Shown in pieces: positions 20,191-30,344 of a stretch of DNA of 64,000 bases (position 1 is its first letter; each line of letters starts with the position of its first letter). Position numbers and translations under genes: made by a program. The stretch is from Hymenobacter sp. UV11 (GTDB lineage Bacteria; Bacteroidota; Bacteroidia; Cytophagales; Hymenobacteraceae): NCBI RefSeq assembly GCF_004684095.1, contig NZ_SRII01000005.1, forward strand, positions 428,103-492,102, read 5' to 3'. Below the pieces are notes generated by a model. It saw only the letters and a list, made by a program, of their open reading frames with translations. It searched no databases and was not told the origin of the DNA.

Positions 20191-22149
20191 CTAGAGGATG
20201 CGCAGCTCGATGCGGCGGTTCTGGGCGCGGTGGGCCTCCGAGTCGTTGGTAGCGAGCGGCTTAGTTGCGCCGTAGCCCTTGGCGCGCAGGCGGGTGGCGG
20301 GCACGCCGTGGCCGCTGAGGTAGGTGAGCACGGCCTGGGCCCGGCGCTGCGAAAGCGTGAGGTTACTGGCGGGGGTGCCCACGTTGTCGGTGTGGCCGGC
20401 TACTTCCACGCGCAGATTGGGGTCCTGGCGGAGAAATTCCACCAGGCGGTCGAGCTCGGTGCGCGAGCGCGACTTGAGCACGGCTTGGTTGGAATCGAAA
20501 AACAGGTTGTTCAGCACCGCGCTGCGGCCGCTTTTGGCCGGGTCGAGGTAAATATCGAGCGTGAGCGGGTCGAAGCTATGCGGGGCCGAATAGTCGAAAT
20601 TGAGGCTTTTGAGCAGGTAGCCGGGCGCGGCGGCGTACATGGCGTAGGCGCGCCCCTCGTTGAGCACGGCGGTGTATTCGCCGGTTTCAGCATCGGAATA
20701 CACTTGCTGGGTGAGGGCGTTAGTGCTGAGGTCAAATAGCTGCACCATTGCGTTGAGGGGCTTCTTCGTCACGGCGTCGAACACCCGGCCCTGGGTGTAG
20801 GTGCTGGTTTCGCGGGCGCGCACGCTGGTGGGCACTTCGCTGCCGTAGAGCAGGATGGGCGGGGCCATGCTGGCCGGGTCGCCGGGCCGGGGCGGCTCGG
20901 CGCGGGTGCAGTAGAGGCGCTTATTGTCGGAAGAGATAAATAGCGAGGCCTCGTTGGCGAAGGTATTGAGGGGGTAGCCCAGGTTGCGCGGGGCGCCCCA
21001 CTGTCCTTTGGCGTCGAGCTCGGCGCGAAAGATGTCACTGCTGCCCAGGCCCACCAGGCCGTTGGTGGCGTAGTAGAGCGTGGTGCCGCTGGCGTGAATG
21101 AAGGGCGCCAGGTCGTCGCCGGGCGTGTTGATGGGTGCGCCCAGGTTGCGGGCCTGGGTCCAGGTATTGTCGGGGCCCAGCGTGGTCACGTAGATGTCGT
21201 AGCCGCCTACCCCCCCGCCGCGCTGCGACGAGAAGTAGAGCGTGCGCCCGTCGGCCGAGAGCGAGGGCTGCGAGTCCCAGGCTTTGGAGTTGACTAGCAG
21301 GCCCAGGTTGCGCGGGGCGGTCCACTGCTTGCCGCGGCGGTGCGAGATGTAGAGGTCGCAATTTCCTACCCCCCCCGGCCGACCGCAGCTCGTGAATACC
21401 AGCGTGTTGCCATCGCCTGAGATGGTAGCCGTGCCCTCGTTCTCACGCGAATTGATATTTTGTGAAATAGACTGCGGCGCCCCAAACGTGCCCTCGGCCG
21501 TGAGCGCGCTAATGAACACGTCCTCGTTTTCCTGGCCCAGCTTCTCGGGGTTGCGCTGCACCGTGAAAATGAGCGACTTATTATCGGCCGTCAGCACCGG
21601 GAAGTACTGGTCTCGAAACTGGTTGAGCGGGGCGGCCAGGCGCTCGGGGGCGGTGCCGGTGGGGTGCGCCATGGCCTCGGCCGCAAAGTCGCAGTTTTGC
21701 AATTGCAGCTTGGCCAGCGCCACCTGGGTTTTGCTGGTGGGGTTGGTGCTGAGGTAATTGGTGTAGGCCAGGCGCATGGTGGCGTAGTCGCCCACCTCAC
21801 CGGCCAGCTTACCCAGGATGAGGTAATCGCCGCCGCGCGCGGCCTCCACGGGCAGCTTGCTCAGGCCCAGCTTGTAGGCTTGCAGCGCGTTGGGATGGTC
21901 GCCGAGGGTAAGCTGCAACGAGGCTTTGCGCAGATACGGCTCGCCGTAGTCCGGGAATCTATCGATGAGCTGCTGCCATACCAGGAGCGCCTGCTGGGTC
22001 TGGCGGTCCTGGTAGTACAGGCTCTGGGCCTTCTCGTAGAGGCTGCGCGCCTTGCTATCGGTGATGGACGGCGGGGCTTGCTGGGCCAGGGTGGGCGCGG
22101 TAGCCAGCGCGAAGAGCAAGGTGGCGGGAAGCAGGGATTTGGGCAACAT
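20191..22149 (-). CDS. OmpA family protein with TPR-like and PD40 repeats
   Basis: The 652-residue envelope protein has a signal peptide (MLPKSLLPATLLFALATAPTLAQ). TPR-like helices follow to about 160 (ARSLYEKAQSLYYQDRQTQQALL). Several PD40/WD40-like beta-propeller blades follow (FTVQRNPEKLGQENEDVFIS, TISGDGNTLVFTS, LSADGRTLYFSSQRGG), then a short carboxypeptidase-regulatory-like segment. The C-terminal OmpA domain (FFDSNQAVLKSRSRTELD, VAGHTDNVG, LSQRRAQAVLTYL) binds peptidoglycan. Proteins of this design are frequent in Bacteroidota; some relate to gliding or T9SS (PorE/SprE-like), but I cannot assign a specific role. The start at 22149 is set by the signal peptide. Confidence 0.85.
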   Translation of the reverse strand: MLPKSLLPATLLFALATAPTLAQQAPPSITDSKARSLYEKAQSLYYQDRQTQQALLVWQQLIDRFPDYGEPYLRKASLQLTLGDHPNALQAYKLGLSKLPVEAARGGDYLILGKLAGEVGDYATMRLAYTNYLSTNPTSKTQVALAKLQLQNCDFAAEAMAHPTGTAPERLAAPLNQFRDQYFPVLTADNKSLIFTVQRNPEKLGQENEDVFISALTAEGTFGAPQSISQNINSRENEGTATISGDGNTLVFTSCGRPGGVGNCDLYISHRRGKQWTAPRNLGLLVNSKAWDSQPSLSADGRTLYFSSQRGGGVGGYDIYVTTLGPDNTWTQARNLGAPINTPGDDLAPFIHASGTTLYYATNGLVGLGSSDIFRAELDAKGQWGAPRNLGYPLNTFANEASLFISSDNKRLYCTRAEPPRPGDPASMAPPILLYGSEVPTSVRARETSTYTQGRVFDAVTKKPLNAMVQLFDLSTNALTQQVYSDAETGEYTAVLNEGRAYAMYAAAPGYLLKSLNFDYSAPHSFDPLTLDIYLDPAKSGRSAVLNNLFFDSNQAVLKSRSRTELDRLVEFLRQDPNLRVEVAGHTDNVGTPASNLTLSQRRAQAVLTYLSGHGVPATRLRAKGYGATKPLATNDSEAHRAQNRRIELRIL

Positions 22150-22267
22150 AAGCAAAGAGAAGCGCGGGCTGATTGCGGGCGCTGGTAGGGCGGGAAGCCG
22201 GCACTCAGCGGCGGCCCGCGCGCCCGACGCAGGTAAATTAGCAGGCAAAAGCTACGCCCTAACACGC

Positions 22268-22302
22268 AAAAACCCCGATTTCGTGCTGAAATCGGGGTTT
22301 TT
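22268..22302. terminator. Terminator between queE and the OmpA-family gene
   Basis: A perfect 15-bp stem (22268-22282 with 22288-22302) with A5/T5 ends acts on the minus strand downstream of queE. Confidence 0.9.
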
Positions 22303-22345
22303 AGTCTTTATCTCCTACCTTTTACCGGCATAGTACCGGCCCAGG

Positions 22346-23011
22346 CTACGGAATGTCGAGGTATTTGTGGGTTTGCAAGGATACCTGCCAGCGCGGGTGG
22401 GCTTTCACGTAGTCGATGAGCGCGGGCGTCATGCGGGCGGCGCGGCTCCATTCGGGCTGCAAGTAGAGGCGGGTGGTGGGCGGCACCAGCGCGGCGTGCT
22501 CCTCGGCCCAGGCAAAGTCACTGTCGTTGAAGACGATGATTTTTAGCTCGTCGGCGTGGGCCAGCACGTCGGGGCGCGGGGCTTTGAATTTTTTGGGCGA
22601 TACGCAAATCCAGTCCCAGTTGCCGGAGAGCGGGTGCGCGCCGCTGGTTTCAATCCAGGTCTGGAAGCCGGCCGCTTGCAGGGCTTTGGTTAGGGGTAGG
22701 CAGTCGTGCATCAGCGGCTCGCCCCCGGTGATGACGACGTGGCGGCCGGGGTACTCGCTGGCGGCGGCCACCAAGTCGGCCACCTGCTGGCGGGGGTGCG
22801 CGTCGGCGTCCCACGACTCCTTCACGTCGCACCACACGCAGCCCACATCGCAGCCGCCTAGGCGGATGAAGTAGGCTGCCCGGCCCGTATTAAACCCTTC
22901 TCCTTGAATAGTATAAAACTGCTCCATTACAGGAAGCATTGAATCACTCTTGGGCGAAGAGAGGACGGGTAGAGCCGTTAAAAAATCAGACACAGCAGAC
23001 ATAAGCAACAT
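22346..23011 (-). CDS. queE: 7-carboxy-7-deazaguanine synthase
   Basis: The radical SAM enzyme of queuosine precursor synthesis converts 6-carboxytetrahydropterin to 7-carboxy-7-deazaguanine. It begins its core with MEQFYTIQGEGFNTGRAAYF, has the CxxxCxxC cluster ligands in GGCDVGCVWCDVKESW, and VITGGEPLMHD, which matches the SAM-binding GGEP motif. The short total length is typical. Several in-frame starts exist: ATG at 23011, at 23002, and at 22939 just before LPVMEQF, the last giving the most family-like N-terminus. No queC, queD or queF is adjacent. Confidence 0.9.
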   Translation of the reverse strand: MLLMSAVSDFLTALPVLSSPKSDSMLPVMEQFYTIQGEGFNTGRAAYFIRLGGCDVGCVWCDVKESWDADAHPRQQVADLVAAASEYPGRHVVITGGEPLMHDCLPLTKALQAAGFQTWIETSGAHPLSGNWDWICVSPKKFKAPRPDVLAHADELKIIVFNDSDFAWAEEHAALVPPTTRLYLQPEWSRAARMTPALIDYVKAHPRWQVSLQTHKYLDIP

Positions 23012-23045
23012 AAAAAAGGGCGCGACTTACGTCAACGCCCGAGGC

Positions 23046-23066
23046 GTGACCGGGGGTTCCGGTCAC
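23046..23066. repeat. Small hairpin upstream of queE
   Basis: GTGACCGG and CCGGTCAC form an 8-bp stem around a GGGTT-like loop. It has no T-run, so it is probably structural rather than a terminator. Confidence 0.5.
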
Positions 23067-23089
23067 TCAAATTTACGAAGAGAATAGAG

Positions 23090-23163
23090 TAGCGCGAACT
23101 TTGTAGTTCGCGACCCAGAACGACCTTAGCGGCGCGGGGCCGCGAACTACAGAGTTCGCGCTA
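23090..23163. repeat. REP-like hairpin, copy B (74-bp subtype)
   Basis: It has the same TAGCGCGAACTTTGTAGTTC arm as copy A, but the inner segment reads CCCAGAACGACC...GGCGCGG. It shares that inner segment with copy C. Its right end abuts the folD stop codon. Confidence 0.9.
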
Positions 23164-24063
23164 CTACTTGGGATACACCGTGCCCTTGGCGGCGCGCAGC
23201 GTGTTCAGCAGCAGCATGGCGATGGTCATGGGGCCTACCCCCCCCGGCACGGGCGTAATGCGCGAAGCCAGCGGCGCCACCTCGGCAAAGTTGACGTCGC
23301 CCTTCAGGCTGTAGCCACTCTTCTTATTGGCATCCGTGACGCGGGTCGTGCCCACGTCGATAACCACCGCACCCGGCTTCACCATGTCGGCCGTCACGAA
23401 CTCGGGGCGGCCAATGGCGGCCACGATGATGTCGGCCTGGCGCACGATTTCGGGCAGGTTCTTAGTACGGGAATGGCATAAAGTAACAGTGCAATTAGCC
23501 GTTTCCAAGTTCTTGGCCAGCAAGATGCTAACTGGCGTACCCACAATGTTTGAGCGGCCGATAACCACGCAGTGCTGGCCGCTGGTTTTGATGCCCTGCC
23601 GGGCCAGCAGCTCCACGATGCCGGAGGGGGTAGCGGGCAGCAGCGCGGGCAGGCCGGCCACCATGCGGCCCAGGTTCATGGGGTGAAAGCCGTCCACGTC
23701 CTTCTCGGGCCGGATGGCTTCGATGACCTTTTCTGCGTCGATATGCTTGGGTAACGGCAGCTGCACGATGAAGCCGTCGATGTCGGCGTCTTCGTTCAGG
23801 CGCTGCACCACGGCCAGCAGCTCGGCCTCGGTGATGTCGTCTTCGAAGCGCAACAGGGTGCTGGCGTAGCCCACGCGCTCGCAGGCGAGCACCTTGTTGC
23901 GCACGTAGGTTTCGGAGCCGCCGTCGTGGCCCACGAGCACGGCGGCCAGATGCGGCACCTTGCGGCCGGCGGCTTTCAGCGCCTCCACTTCGGCGGCGAT
24001 TTCAACTTTGATTTCTTCGGCGGTTTGCTTGCCGTCAATGAGGTGCGGGGCAGTCTGGGGCAT
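23164..24063 (-). CDS. folD: Bifunctional methylenetetrahydrofolate dehydrogenase/cyclohydrolase
   Basis: The 299-residue enzyme interconverts 5,10-methylene-, methenyl- and 10-formyl-THF. Characteristic motifs are [18 protein letters not shown] (with the active-site Tyr and Lys), [43 protein letters not shown] and the C-terminal [21 protein letters not shown] sequence. The start [12 protein letters not shown] at 24063 is family-like; the longer frame to 24132 runs into repeat copy C. folD is framed on both sides by copies B and C of the same hairpin repeat. Confidence 0.95.
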   Translation of the reverse strand: MPQTAPHLIDGKQTAEEIKVEIAAEVEALKAAGRKVPHLAAVLVGHDGGSETYVRNKVLACERVGYASTLLRFEDDITEAELLAVVQRLNEDADIDGFIVQLPLPKHIDAEKVIEAIRPEKDVDGFHPMNLGRMVAGLPALLPATPSGIVELLARQGIKTSGQHCVVIGRSNIVGTPVSILLAKNLETANCTVTLCHSRTKNLPEIVRQADIIVAAIGRPEFVTADMVKPGAVVIDVGTTRVTDANKKSGYSLKGDVNFAEVAPLASRITPVPGGVGPMTIAMLLLNTLRAAKGTVYPK

Positions 24064-24094
24064 GGGGAAGATTAGGGAAATGACGAGTAGGTAG

Positions 24095-24168
24095 TAGCGC
24101 GAACTTTGTAGTTCGCGGCCCAGAACGACCACAGCAGCGCGGAAACGCGAACTACAAAGTTCGCGCTA
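24095..24168. repeat. REP-like hairpin, copy C (74-bp subtype)
   Basis: It lies between folD and the MscS gene. The arms match copies A, B and D; the inner part matches copy B (CCCAGAACGACC) and differs from A and D. Confidence 0.9.
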
Positions 24169-24173
24169 CTGCC

Positions 24174-26561
24174 CTACCGCATGGCGATGCCGGCCTGGGT
24201 GAGGCGTTGGTAAATGCCGGCCAGCAGCTCGCTTTTCAGGGCTTGCTCCTGGCGGATGTTATTTATCCAGAACAGCGCCTTGAGGTCGTAGCCGGTGGTG
24301 GTGACGTTGCTGAGCAGGATTTCGGGGGCGACTTTGTGCAGGGTGTTGGGGTTTTGTAAAATCTCCTCGCTGATGAGGCGGCGGGCTTCGGTGAGGTCGA
24401 TGTCGGGGCCGAGGTTGAGGGCCAACTCGGTGCGGATGTGGTTGTTGCTGAGCGTCCAGTTGATGACGTGGTTGCTGAGCAGGTCGCCGTTGGGCAGGAT
24501 GATTTCGGAGCCGGCCTGCGAGATAAGCTTGCTGGCGCGGATGCCAATGTCCTTCACGCGGCCCGTCTGGCCCTTCACCTCGATATAGTCGCCCACCTGA
24601 AATGGCCGCTCGAAGATGAGAATCACGCCCGACACCAGGTTGTTGATAATATTCTGCAAGCCCAGGCCGATACCAACACCTAAGGCACCCAGCACGATGG
24701 CAATTTTATCGACTGGCAGGCCCGAGGCCAGCGTGGCCAGAAACAGCCCTACCGCCAGAATAGCCAGCCGGATGGCTACCATCCAGGAGCCCTTGTAATC
24801 AGCTTCGGTGTTGAATTCGTCGTCGGCCTCCCCAAAGAAATAGCCCACGTATTTCTGAAGCTGAATAGTGAGGAAGATGATGCCCACAAACAGCAGGATG
24901 CTGCCCAGCGTGAACGTGGTGCTGCCCAGCAGGTGCGGGGTTGTGAGCGTGCGCTCGATGAGGCGGTAGAAGAGGTTGTAGAGGTTGAGGTTGGCCGTGA
25001 ACAGCATCAGCCAGAGCACGCCCACTACTACGGTGAGGCTCTTGCGCAGGCCGCTCTCGATTTTATCGAAGCCCAACCGGCCGCTCGCGGCGCCGGCCGT
25101 GCGGCTGCGCTGCACTTGCAGGTAAAACGCCTCCGTAACGATGCGTACGAAGGCCGACAGCGCCACCACCTGCGTGAGGCCAAAGATGGCCGTGGTGGTA
25201 AACATCTTGGCCAGGCTCACGCGGCCGTAGGCATCGGCCAGGCCGGCCAGCGCGTTCAGGCCCATGAAGAGCAGCGCCACGGGCTGCACGAAGCCCGCCA
25301 GCACCCGGTGCGCCCGCAGGTAGCGCCAGAAGCGCCAGCCCAATGCCACCGCGCCCGCGTTGAGCAGCAGCATGGCCCAGCGCACGCCCAGCCCCGGCGC
25401 CCGCTGGGCATAGGTCACGTTGAGCACAAAAAACGCCACCACAATGGCCACCCAGTACCAGAACAATGGCCGCGGCCAGCTGCGCCAGCCCAGCACCGTG
25501 AGCGTCACGAGCAGCAGTAGCTGCAGCAAATCGGTGTAAGTAGCGGGCGGCTGCAAGTCAAAAAACGGGGCCAGGCTGAACACCACCAGCAGCGCCGCCG
25601 CCACCGGCACCGGCCGCAGGTAGTGCAGGCGGTGCTCGGGCAGCACCAGCGGCACGGGGGCTACGGCGGCGTTCCCTACCCCCTCGGCGGCGGCCGGCCG
25701 CAGGGCCCGGAAGTTGCGAAAAACCCAGCCGAAGAACCCGCCGAACAGCACCACCATCCAGACCCAGTAATCCCAGTGCTCGGCAAAGTAGTAGCCCACC
25801 AGCGAGCGCTGGGCGGCGTACGACTGCCGCACCAGGGCGCTCGTCTGCTCATCGGCCACGATGCGGCCGGGCTGCCACAGCGGCGGCAGCTCGGCCTGGC
25901 GGTTGGCGCGGTTGAAGCGGCCCATTTGCTCGCGCAGCACGTCTTGCAGCTCCAGGCCCTGGATGTAGGCCTCCGATACCCGCGTTTGCAGGCCCGTTAC
26001 GGTATGGCGGCGGCGGGCCAGCAGCTCGGTGGCGCGGGTTTGCTTAGTGCGCAGGCGGGCCAGCGCCCGGCCGATGGCCGTGGTAGCGGGGGGTAGGGCG
26101 GCGGTGGGCGGCAGCTGGGTGGCCAGCGTATCGAGCCGGGCCTGCGTGGCGATTAGCTGCTGGCTGCTGGCGGCCAGGGCCGTGCGCCAGGCGCCGAGCT
26201 GCTCCTGCATATCGGCCAGCAGCACGCGGTACATCTGCAGCTGCTTCACGTCCACCACGTCGGCGTACTGCTCGAAATTCTGGCGGATGATTTCGAGGTT
26301 TTCCTCCACCTGGGGCAGGTCGTCGCTCAGGTCCTGGGTATCGGCGTTGCGGCGGGCCGCCCCGTTGATGCGGCTCAGCGTGAAATAGGCTTTCTCTATG
26401 CGCTGGGCCAGCGAATCGGGCAGCACGGGGGGGGTAGGGCGTGCTTTAGTGCGGGCGGCGGCCCGCGCCGGGGCCTGCGCTACTGCCCTTACCCCTACCT
26501 GGCTCAGTAGTAAGCACGCCAGCAGCAACCGAAAACGCAAGGCAAAAACTGATAAACGCAT
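24174..26561 (-). CDS. Large MscS-family mechanosensitive channel
   Basis: The 795-residue protein has a signal peptide (MRLSVFALRFRLLLACLLLS) and a periplasmic helical, coiled-coil-like domain to about 250. About ten transmembrane segments follow, and then the MscS pore and beta domain: ASGLPVDKIAIVLGALGVGIGLGLQNIINNLVSGVILIFERPFQVGDYIEVKGQTGRV, then IILPNGDLLSNHVINW. The Gly/Ala pattern of the pore helix is clear. It resembles MscK/YbdG-type channels that release solutes on hypo-osmotic shock. Its stop is 5 bases from repeat copy C. It is monocistronic. Confidence 0.92.
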   Translation of the reverse strand: MRLSVFALRFRLLLACLLLSQVGVRAVAQAPARAAARTKARPTPPVLPDSLAQRIEKAYFTLSRINGAARRNADTQDLSDDLPQVEENLEIIRQNFEQYADVVDVKQLQMYRVLLADMQEQLGAWRTALAASSQQLIATQARLDTLATQLPPTAALPPATTAIGRALARLRTKQTRATELLARRRHTVTGLQTRVSEAYIQGLELQDVLREQMGRFNRANRQAELPPLWQPGRIVADEQTSALVRQSYAAQRSLVGYYFAEHWDYWVWMVVLFGGFFGWVFRNFRALRPAAAEGVGNAAVAPVPLVLPEHRLHYLRPVPVAAALLVVFSLAPFFDLQPPATYTDLLQLLLLVTLTVLGWRSWPRPLFWYWVAIVVAFFVLNVTYAQRAPGLGVRWAMLLLNAGAVALGWRFWRYLRAHRVLAGFVQPVALLFMGLNALAGLADAYGRVSLAKMFTTTAIFGLTQVVALSAFVRIVTEAFYLQVQRSRTAGAASGRLGFDKIESGLRKSLTVVVGVLWLMLFTANLNLYNLFYRLIERTLTTPHLLGSTTFTLGSILLFVGIIFLTIQLQKYVGYFFGEADDEFNTEADYKGSWMVAIRLAILAVGLFLATLASGLPVDKIAIVLGALGVGIGLGLQNIINNLVSGVILIFERPFQVGDYIEVKGQTGRVKDIGIRASKLISQAGSEIILPNGDLLSNHVINWTLSNNHIRTELALNLGPDIDLTEARRLISEEILQNPNTLHKVAPEILLSNVTTTGYDLKALFWINNIRQEQALKSELLAGIYQRLTQAGIAMR

Positions 26562-26621
26562 TCAAAGTCTTTAGATGAAACAGTATCTTAGCCAGCAATT
26601 TTGACTACCCTTTTACTCTCT

Positions 26622-26942
26622 ATGAAGCACTACTTTACTGTCCTAAGAAAATACGCAAGCGTCGAAGGAAGAGCCAGCCGGGCCGAATACTGGAATTTTC
26701 TGCTTTTTAATTATATCGTATCTTTTATTCTGGCAATTATTGAAGCCCGCGTGCATACCCATTTCATTGTTATAACTTATGCGGTAGCCATGTTTTTACC
26801 AGGCTTGGCCGTTGGAATGCGCAGAATGCATGACTTAGGGAAATACGGTATTTATGCCTTAATTCCGGTTTATAGCCACCTGCTGGCCTGTTTTCCAGGC
26901 AGCAAAGGTGCCAACGCCTATAATTTCCACCCCCAACGCTAA
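26622..26942 (+). CDS. DUF805 family membrane protein
   Basis: The 106-residue protein reads MKHYFTVLRKYASVEGRASRAEYW, the hallmark of DUF805 (YhaH-type), followed by hydrophobic helices and LAVGMRRMHDLGKYGIYALIP and a C-terminal NFHPQR tail. Compared with typical family members of about 115-130 residues it is slightly short but complete. Base composition is less GC-rich than its neighbours. The function is unknown. It is divergent from the MscS gene and convergent with lepA. Confidence 0.82.
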   Translation: MKHYFTVLRKYASVEGRASRAEYWNFLLFNYIVSFILAIIEARVHTHFIVITYAVAMFLPGLAVGMRRMHDLGKYGIYALIPVYSHLLACFPGSKGANAYNFHPQR

Positions 26943-26993
26943 CAGGCTTCAAGAAGCATTGACGTCGGGCACTTTCTCACTGACTATTTCACC

Positions 26994-27026
26994 AAAAAGC
27001 GCGGCCCCTTTCGGAGCCGCGCTTTT
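26994..27026. terminator. Terminator between DUF805 gene and lepA
   Basis: The stem AAAAAGCGCGGC/GCCGCGCTTTT continues inward with GGC(C)CC/GGAGCC pairs. It is bidirectional. Confidence 0.85.
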
Positions 27027-27030
27027 AGTA

Positions 27031-28818
27031 TCAGTCAATTTTAAGCACCGCCAGAAACGCTTCCTGCGGGATTTCCACCGAGCCCACGGTACGCATCCGT
27101 TTTTTGCCCTCCTTCTGCTTTTCGAGCAGTTTGCGCTTGCGGCTGATGTCGCCGCCGTAGCACTTGGCAATCACGTTTTTGCGCAGCGCCTTGATGGTTT
27201 CGCGGGCAATGATTTTTTGCCCGATGCTGGCCTGAATGGCGATGTCGAACATCTGGCGGGGTAGCAGCTCGCGCAGCTTTTCGCAGAGGCGGCGGCCCCA
27301 TTCGTAGCTTTTCGAGCGGTGCACGATGGCCGAGAGAGCATCTACCTTCTCGCCGTTCAGCATCACGTCGAGCTTCACCATGTCCGACTCGCGGAAGCCA
27401 ATCAACTCATAATCAAGCGAGGCATAGCCGCGGCTGATGGTTTTGAGCTTATCGAAGAAGTCGAACACGATTTCGGACAGCGGCAGCTCGAAACTCATCT
27501 CCACGCGCTCGCTGGTGAGGTAGCTCTGGCCCTTGATGATGCCGCGCTTCTCCATACAGAGCGTGATAATCGGCCCCACGTACTCGGAGGCGGTGATAAT
27601 CTGCGCTTTAATGTAGGGTTCCTCGATGTGCTTAATCAGGTTCGGCTCGGGCATTTCGCTCGGCGCGTTGATGGTCAGCAGCTGGTCCTTAGTGCCGGTG
27701 GCGTGAAACTGCACGCTCGGTACGGTGGTAATCACCGTCATGTTGAACTCGCGCTCCAGGCGCTCCTGCACGATTTCCATGTGCAGCATGCCCAAAAAGC
27801 CGCAGCGGAAACCGAAGCCCAGCGCCACGCTGGTTTCGGGCTCCCAAACCAGCGAGGCATCGTTGAGCTGCAGCTTTTCCATACTGCTGCGCAGCTCCTC
27901 GTACTCGGTGGTATCGACCGGGTAGATGCCGGCAAATACCATCGGTTTCACGTCGGCAAAGCCCTGAATGGCCTCGGCCGTGGGGTTGTGCACGTGCGTG
28001 ATGGTGTCGCCCACCTTCACCTCGCGCGCTTCCTTAATGCCCGAGATGAGGTAGCCCACGTTGCCGGCACTCATCACCTGGCGCGGCTCCTGGTTGAGGC
28101 CCAGGATACCGATTTCGTCGGCGCCGTACTCCTTGCCCGTGGCCATAAACTTCACCTTGTCGCCCTTGCGCATGGTGCCGTTTTTGATGCGGAACAGGAC
28201 TTCAATGCCCCGGTAAGAATTGAAAACCGAGTCAAAAATCAACGCTTGCAACGGCGCCTCGGGGTCGCCTACCGGCGCCGGAATCCGCTCACAGATGGCG
28301 TTCAAAATAGCCTCAATGCCGATGCCGGCCTTGCCCGAGGCGTGGATAATGTCCTCCGGCTTGCAGCCGATGAGGTCCACAATCTCGTCGGTCACTTCCT
28401 CCGGCATGGCGTGCGGCAGGTCGATTTTATTGAGCACCGGAATAATTTCCAGGTCGGCCCCGATGGCGAGGTACAGGTTGGAAATCGTCTGGGCCTCAAT
28501 ACCTTGCGACGCATCCACAATGAGCAGCGCGCCCTCGCAGGCGGCGATGCTGCGGCTTACTTCGTAGCTGAAGTCAACGTGGCCGGGGGTGTCAATCAGG
28601 TTCAGCGTGTAGGTTTCCCCTTTGTAGGGAAACTGCATCTGGATGGCGTGGCTCTTGATGGTGATGCCGCGCTCGCGTTCCAGGTCCATGTTATCGAGCA
28701 GCTGGGCCTGCATGTCGCGCTTGGCCACGGTGCTCGTGAACTCGAGGAGCCGGTCGGCCAGGGTGCTTTTACCGTGGTCGATGTGGGCAATGATGCAAAA
28801 ATTACGAATATTCTTCAA
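27031..28818 (-). CDS. lepA: Elongation factor 4 (back-translocating GTPase LepA)
   Basis: The 595-residue translational GTPase shows G1 [16 protein letters not shown]2 region [10 protein letters not shown]3 DTPGHVDF and G4 NKIDLP. Domains II, III and V follow, then the LepA-specific C-terminal domain with [24 protein letters not shown]. It acts on the ribosome during initiation and stalled elongation. The first codon is TTG (28816-28818), followed by [13 protein letters not shown], exactly the expected N-terminus. It appears monocistronic here. Confidence 0.97.
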   Translation of the reverse strand: MKNIRNFCIIAHIDHGKSTLADRLLEFTSTVAKRDMQAQLLDNMDLERERGITIKSHAIQMQFPYKGETYTLNLIDTPGHVDFSYEVSRSIAACEGALLIVDASQGIEAQTISNLYLAIGADLEIIPVLNKIDLPHAMPEEVTDEIVDLIGCKPEDIIHASGKAGIGIEAILNAICERIPAPVGDPEAPLQALIFDSVFNSYRGIEVLFRIKNGTMRKGDKVKFMATGKEYGADEIGILGLNQEPRQVMSAGNVGYLISGIKEAREVKVGDTITHVHNPTAEAIQGFADVKPMVFAGIYPVDTTEYEELRSSMEKLQLNDASLVWEPETSVALGFGFRCGFLGMLHMEIVQERLEREFNMTVITTVPSVQFHATGTKDQLLTINAPSEMPEPNLIKHIEEPYIKAQIITASEYVGPIITLCMEKRGIIKGQSYLTSERVEMSFELPLSEIVFDFFDKLKTISRGYASLDYELIGFRESDMVKLDVMLNGEKVDALSAIVHRSKSYEWGRRLCEKLRELLPRQMFDIAIQASIGQKIIARETIKALRKNVIAKCYGGDISRKRKLLEKQKEGKKRMRTVGSVEIPQEAFLAVLKID

Positions 28819-28907
28819 CGGAGGGCGGTTTTTAGCACTGCGAAGATACGGCCGTTTTGCGGCGGCACGTATGTTTGGGGTGCGCCCTACCCCTTCCTTT
28901 TCCCACC

Positions 28908-29243
28908 ATGCCCCCTGCCCTGCCCCATACCTCCCCTGCCACCAGCCCGAGCGCGCGGGGCAAGTTTAGCAAGCTCTTTCTCAACGCCACGGCCTGCTAC
29001 CTGCTGGCCTGGCTCGTCGTCAATTTCATCGACCAGGCGGCGCAGATGCTTATGGCGCGGCGAGCCTACGTGCCGGGCCGCTGGGACTACCCCACCCGCG
29101 TGGCCTGGGGCCTGGTGGGGCTAGGGCTGCTGGCCTGGCGCTGGCCACGCCGGTGGCCTTTCGGTAGCGGGCGGGCTAGGCGGTGGCCAGGGCGCGGTAG
29201 TCGGTGGGCGTCATGCCTTCCATTTGGCGGAACATGCGGGTGA
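28908..29243 (+). CDS. Hypothetical two-helix membrane protein
   Basis: The frame from ATG 28908 encodes 111 residues. After a Ser/Pro-rich start come two hydrophobic stretches, [18 protein letters not shown] and [16 protein letters not shown], separated by [11 protein letters not shown]. The last 68 bases overlap the 3' end of the convergent AraC gene, and this tail looks like antisense sequence, so the real protein may effectively be the first 80 residues. I recognise no family. A CCTACCCC-rich leader precedes it, as for many genuine genes in this window. Confidence 0.5.
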   Translation: MPPALPHTSPATSPSARGKFSKLFLNATACYLLAWLVVNFIDQAAQMLMARRAYVPGRWDYPTRVAWGLVGLGLLAWRWPRRWPFGSGRARRWPGRGSRWASCLPFGGTCG

Positions 29244-30096
29244 AATACGCCTGGTTGTTGAACCCCGCCCGGAAGCAGATTTCCGTGATGCTGAGCGCCG
29301 GGTTTTGCAGGCACTGCTTGGCCAGGCGCATCCGCTCCTTAATAATATACTCCAGCGGCGACAGGCCAAACTCCTGCCGGAAGGCCCGGTGGAAACTGGC
29401 CTGGCTCATGTGCACGCGCTCGCTGAGGGCAGTAATGCTGATTTTTTCGGCAATATGCTCCTTAATGTACTGCAAAATGTGGGCAAAGCGGTTGGACGTG
29501 GCCAGCGCCGGGCCCTGGGTTTCCAGCTCGTGCAGGCTCTGGGTTTGCATGAGGCGCAGCACCAGCTCCTTCACCGTGAGGTCGGCCAGAATATCCTTGT
29601 TGCGCGACGAGTCGAAACCGATGCGCACCAGCTTGTAGAGCAGCGCCGTGATGTCGGCGTTGTTGTAAAACCGGTATTGCTGGAAGCCAAAGGTCCATTT
29701 GCCGGCTTCCGTTTTGGGGTAAAACTCGTTCAGGTAATTAACCGTGTCGATGATTTGCAGGCGGTCAATGGCCAGGGCCACGCATTGCGTGGGGGTAGTG
29801 GCCGAGGCCTCCGGAAAATCGATGACCATTTTCAGGTTGGGCGGCACCACCATGGTGTGGCCCGGCAGGTAGTTAATTCCTTCTTTATCAAATAGGTGCA
29901 TGACCTTTTTGCCGCGCAGCATATTGGTCAGCACCAGGTCGCTGTACGACTGCGTGACCTGGGCCGTTTGCACGTGGGTTTCCAGAATGCTGAGCTCATA
30001 TCTCTCCAGCGTTTGCACCCGGCGGTGGTCGATGAGCGTGTCTAGTGCGGCGAGGGGGGGTAGGGCAGCCTGGGGCAACAAATCGGGAAGTAGCAT
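29176..30096 (-). CDS. AraC family transcriptional regulator
   Basis: The 306-residue protein has an N-terminal effector domain of the AraC_N/PF06719 type (HRRVQTLERYELSILETH, GINYLPGHTMVVPPNLKMVI). The C-terminal pair of helix-turn-helix units reads ITALSERVHMSQASFHRAFRQEFGLSPLEYI and [32 protein letters not shown]. The gene is divergent from hxlB with a 248-bp shared spacer, so it is the natural candidate regulator of the hxlB-hxlA pair, unlike the HxlR-type regulator described in Bacillus. The inducer is unknown. Confidence 0.88.
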   Translation of the reverse strand: MLLPDLLPQAALPPLAALDTLIDHRRVQTLERYELSILETHVQTAQVTQSYSDLVLTNMLRGKKVMHLFDKEGINYLPGHTMVVPPNLKMVIDFPEASATTPTQCVALAIDRLQIIDTVNYLNEFYPKTEAGKWTFGFQQYRFYNNADITALLYKLVRIGFDSSRNKDILADLTVKELVLRLMQTQSLHELETQGPALATSNRFAHILQYIKEHIAEKISITALSERVHMSQASFHRAFRQEFGLSPLEYIIKERMRLAKQCLQNPALSITEICFRAGFNNQAYFTRMFRQMEGMTPTDYRALATA

Positions 30097-30236
30097 GGGG
30101 CAAAAGCTTCAGAAACAAGCCGGCAAAAACGAGCTGCAGGCGCCGAAAAAGCCCGAAAAAAGGCTTATGCAGGTAATATGAGCGGATACTGCCACTGATT
30201 GACAGGATTCTGCAAGCCCTCCGAAAAGGGGCCTTC

Positions 30237-30244
30237 TACCTTTG
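30237..30244 (+). promoter_or_regulatory. -7 box for hxlB-hxlA
   Basis: TACCTTTG matches TAnnTTTG. The 100-nt leader that follows contains a CTCACGC/GCGTGAG stem within a GC-rich hairpin (about 30270-30330). Confidence 0.45.
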
Positions 30245-30344
30245 CTGACCTATTCAACAAGGCAAAAAAACGGGCGGCGGGCCGGGCTTTCTCACGCAGT
30301 ACCAACCGCGTGAGCCCGCCCGATTTGGCCGCACAGGCAGACGT

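Noticed and set aside
27319..29124. 601-codon plus-strand frame opposite lepA
   Set aside because: lepA is unambiguous on the minus strand; this frame is compositional shadow and runs past the lepA start with low-complexity sequence.
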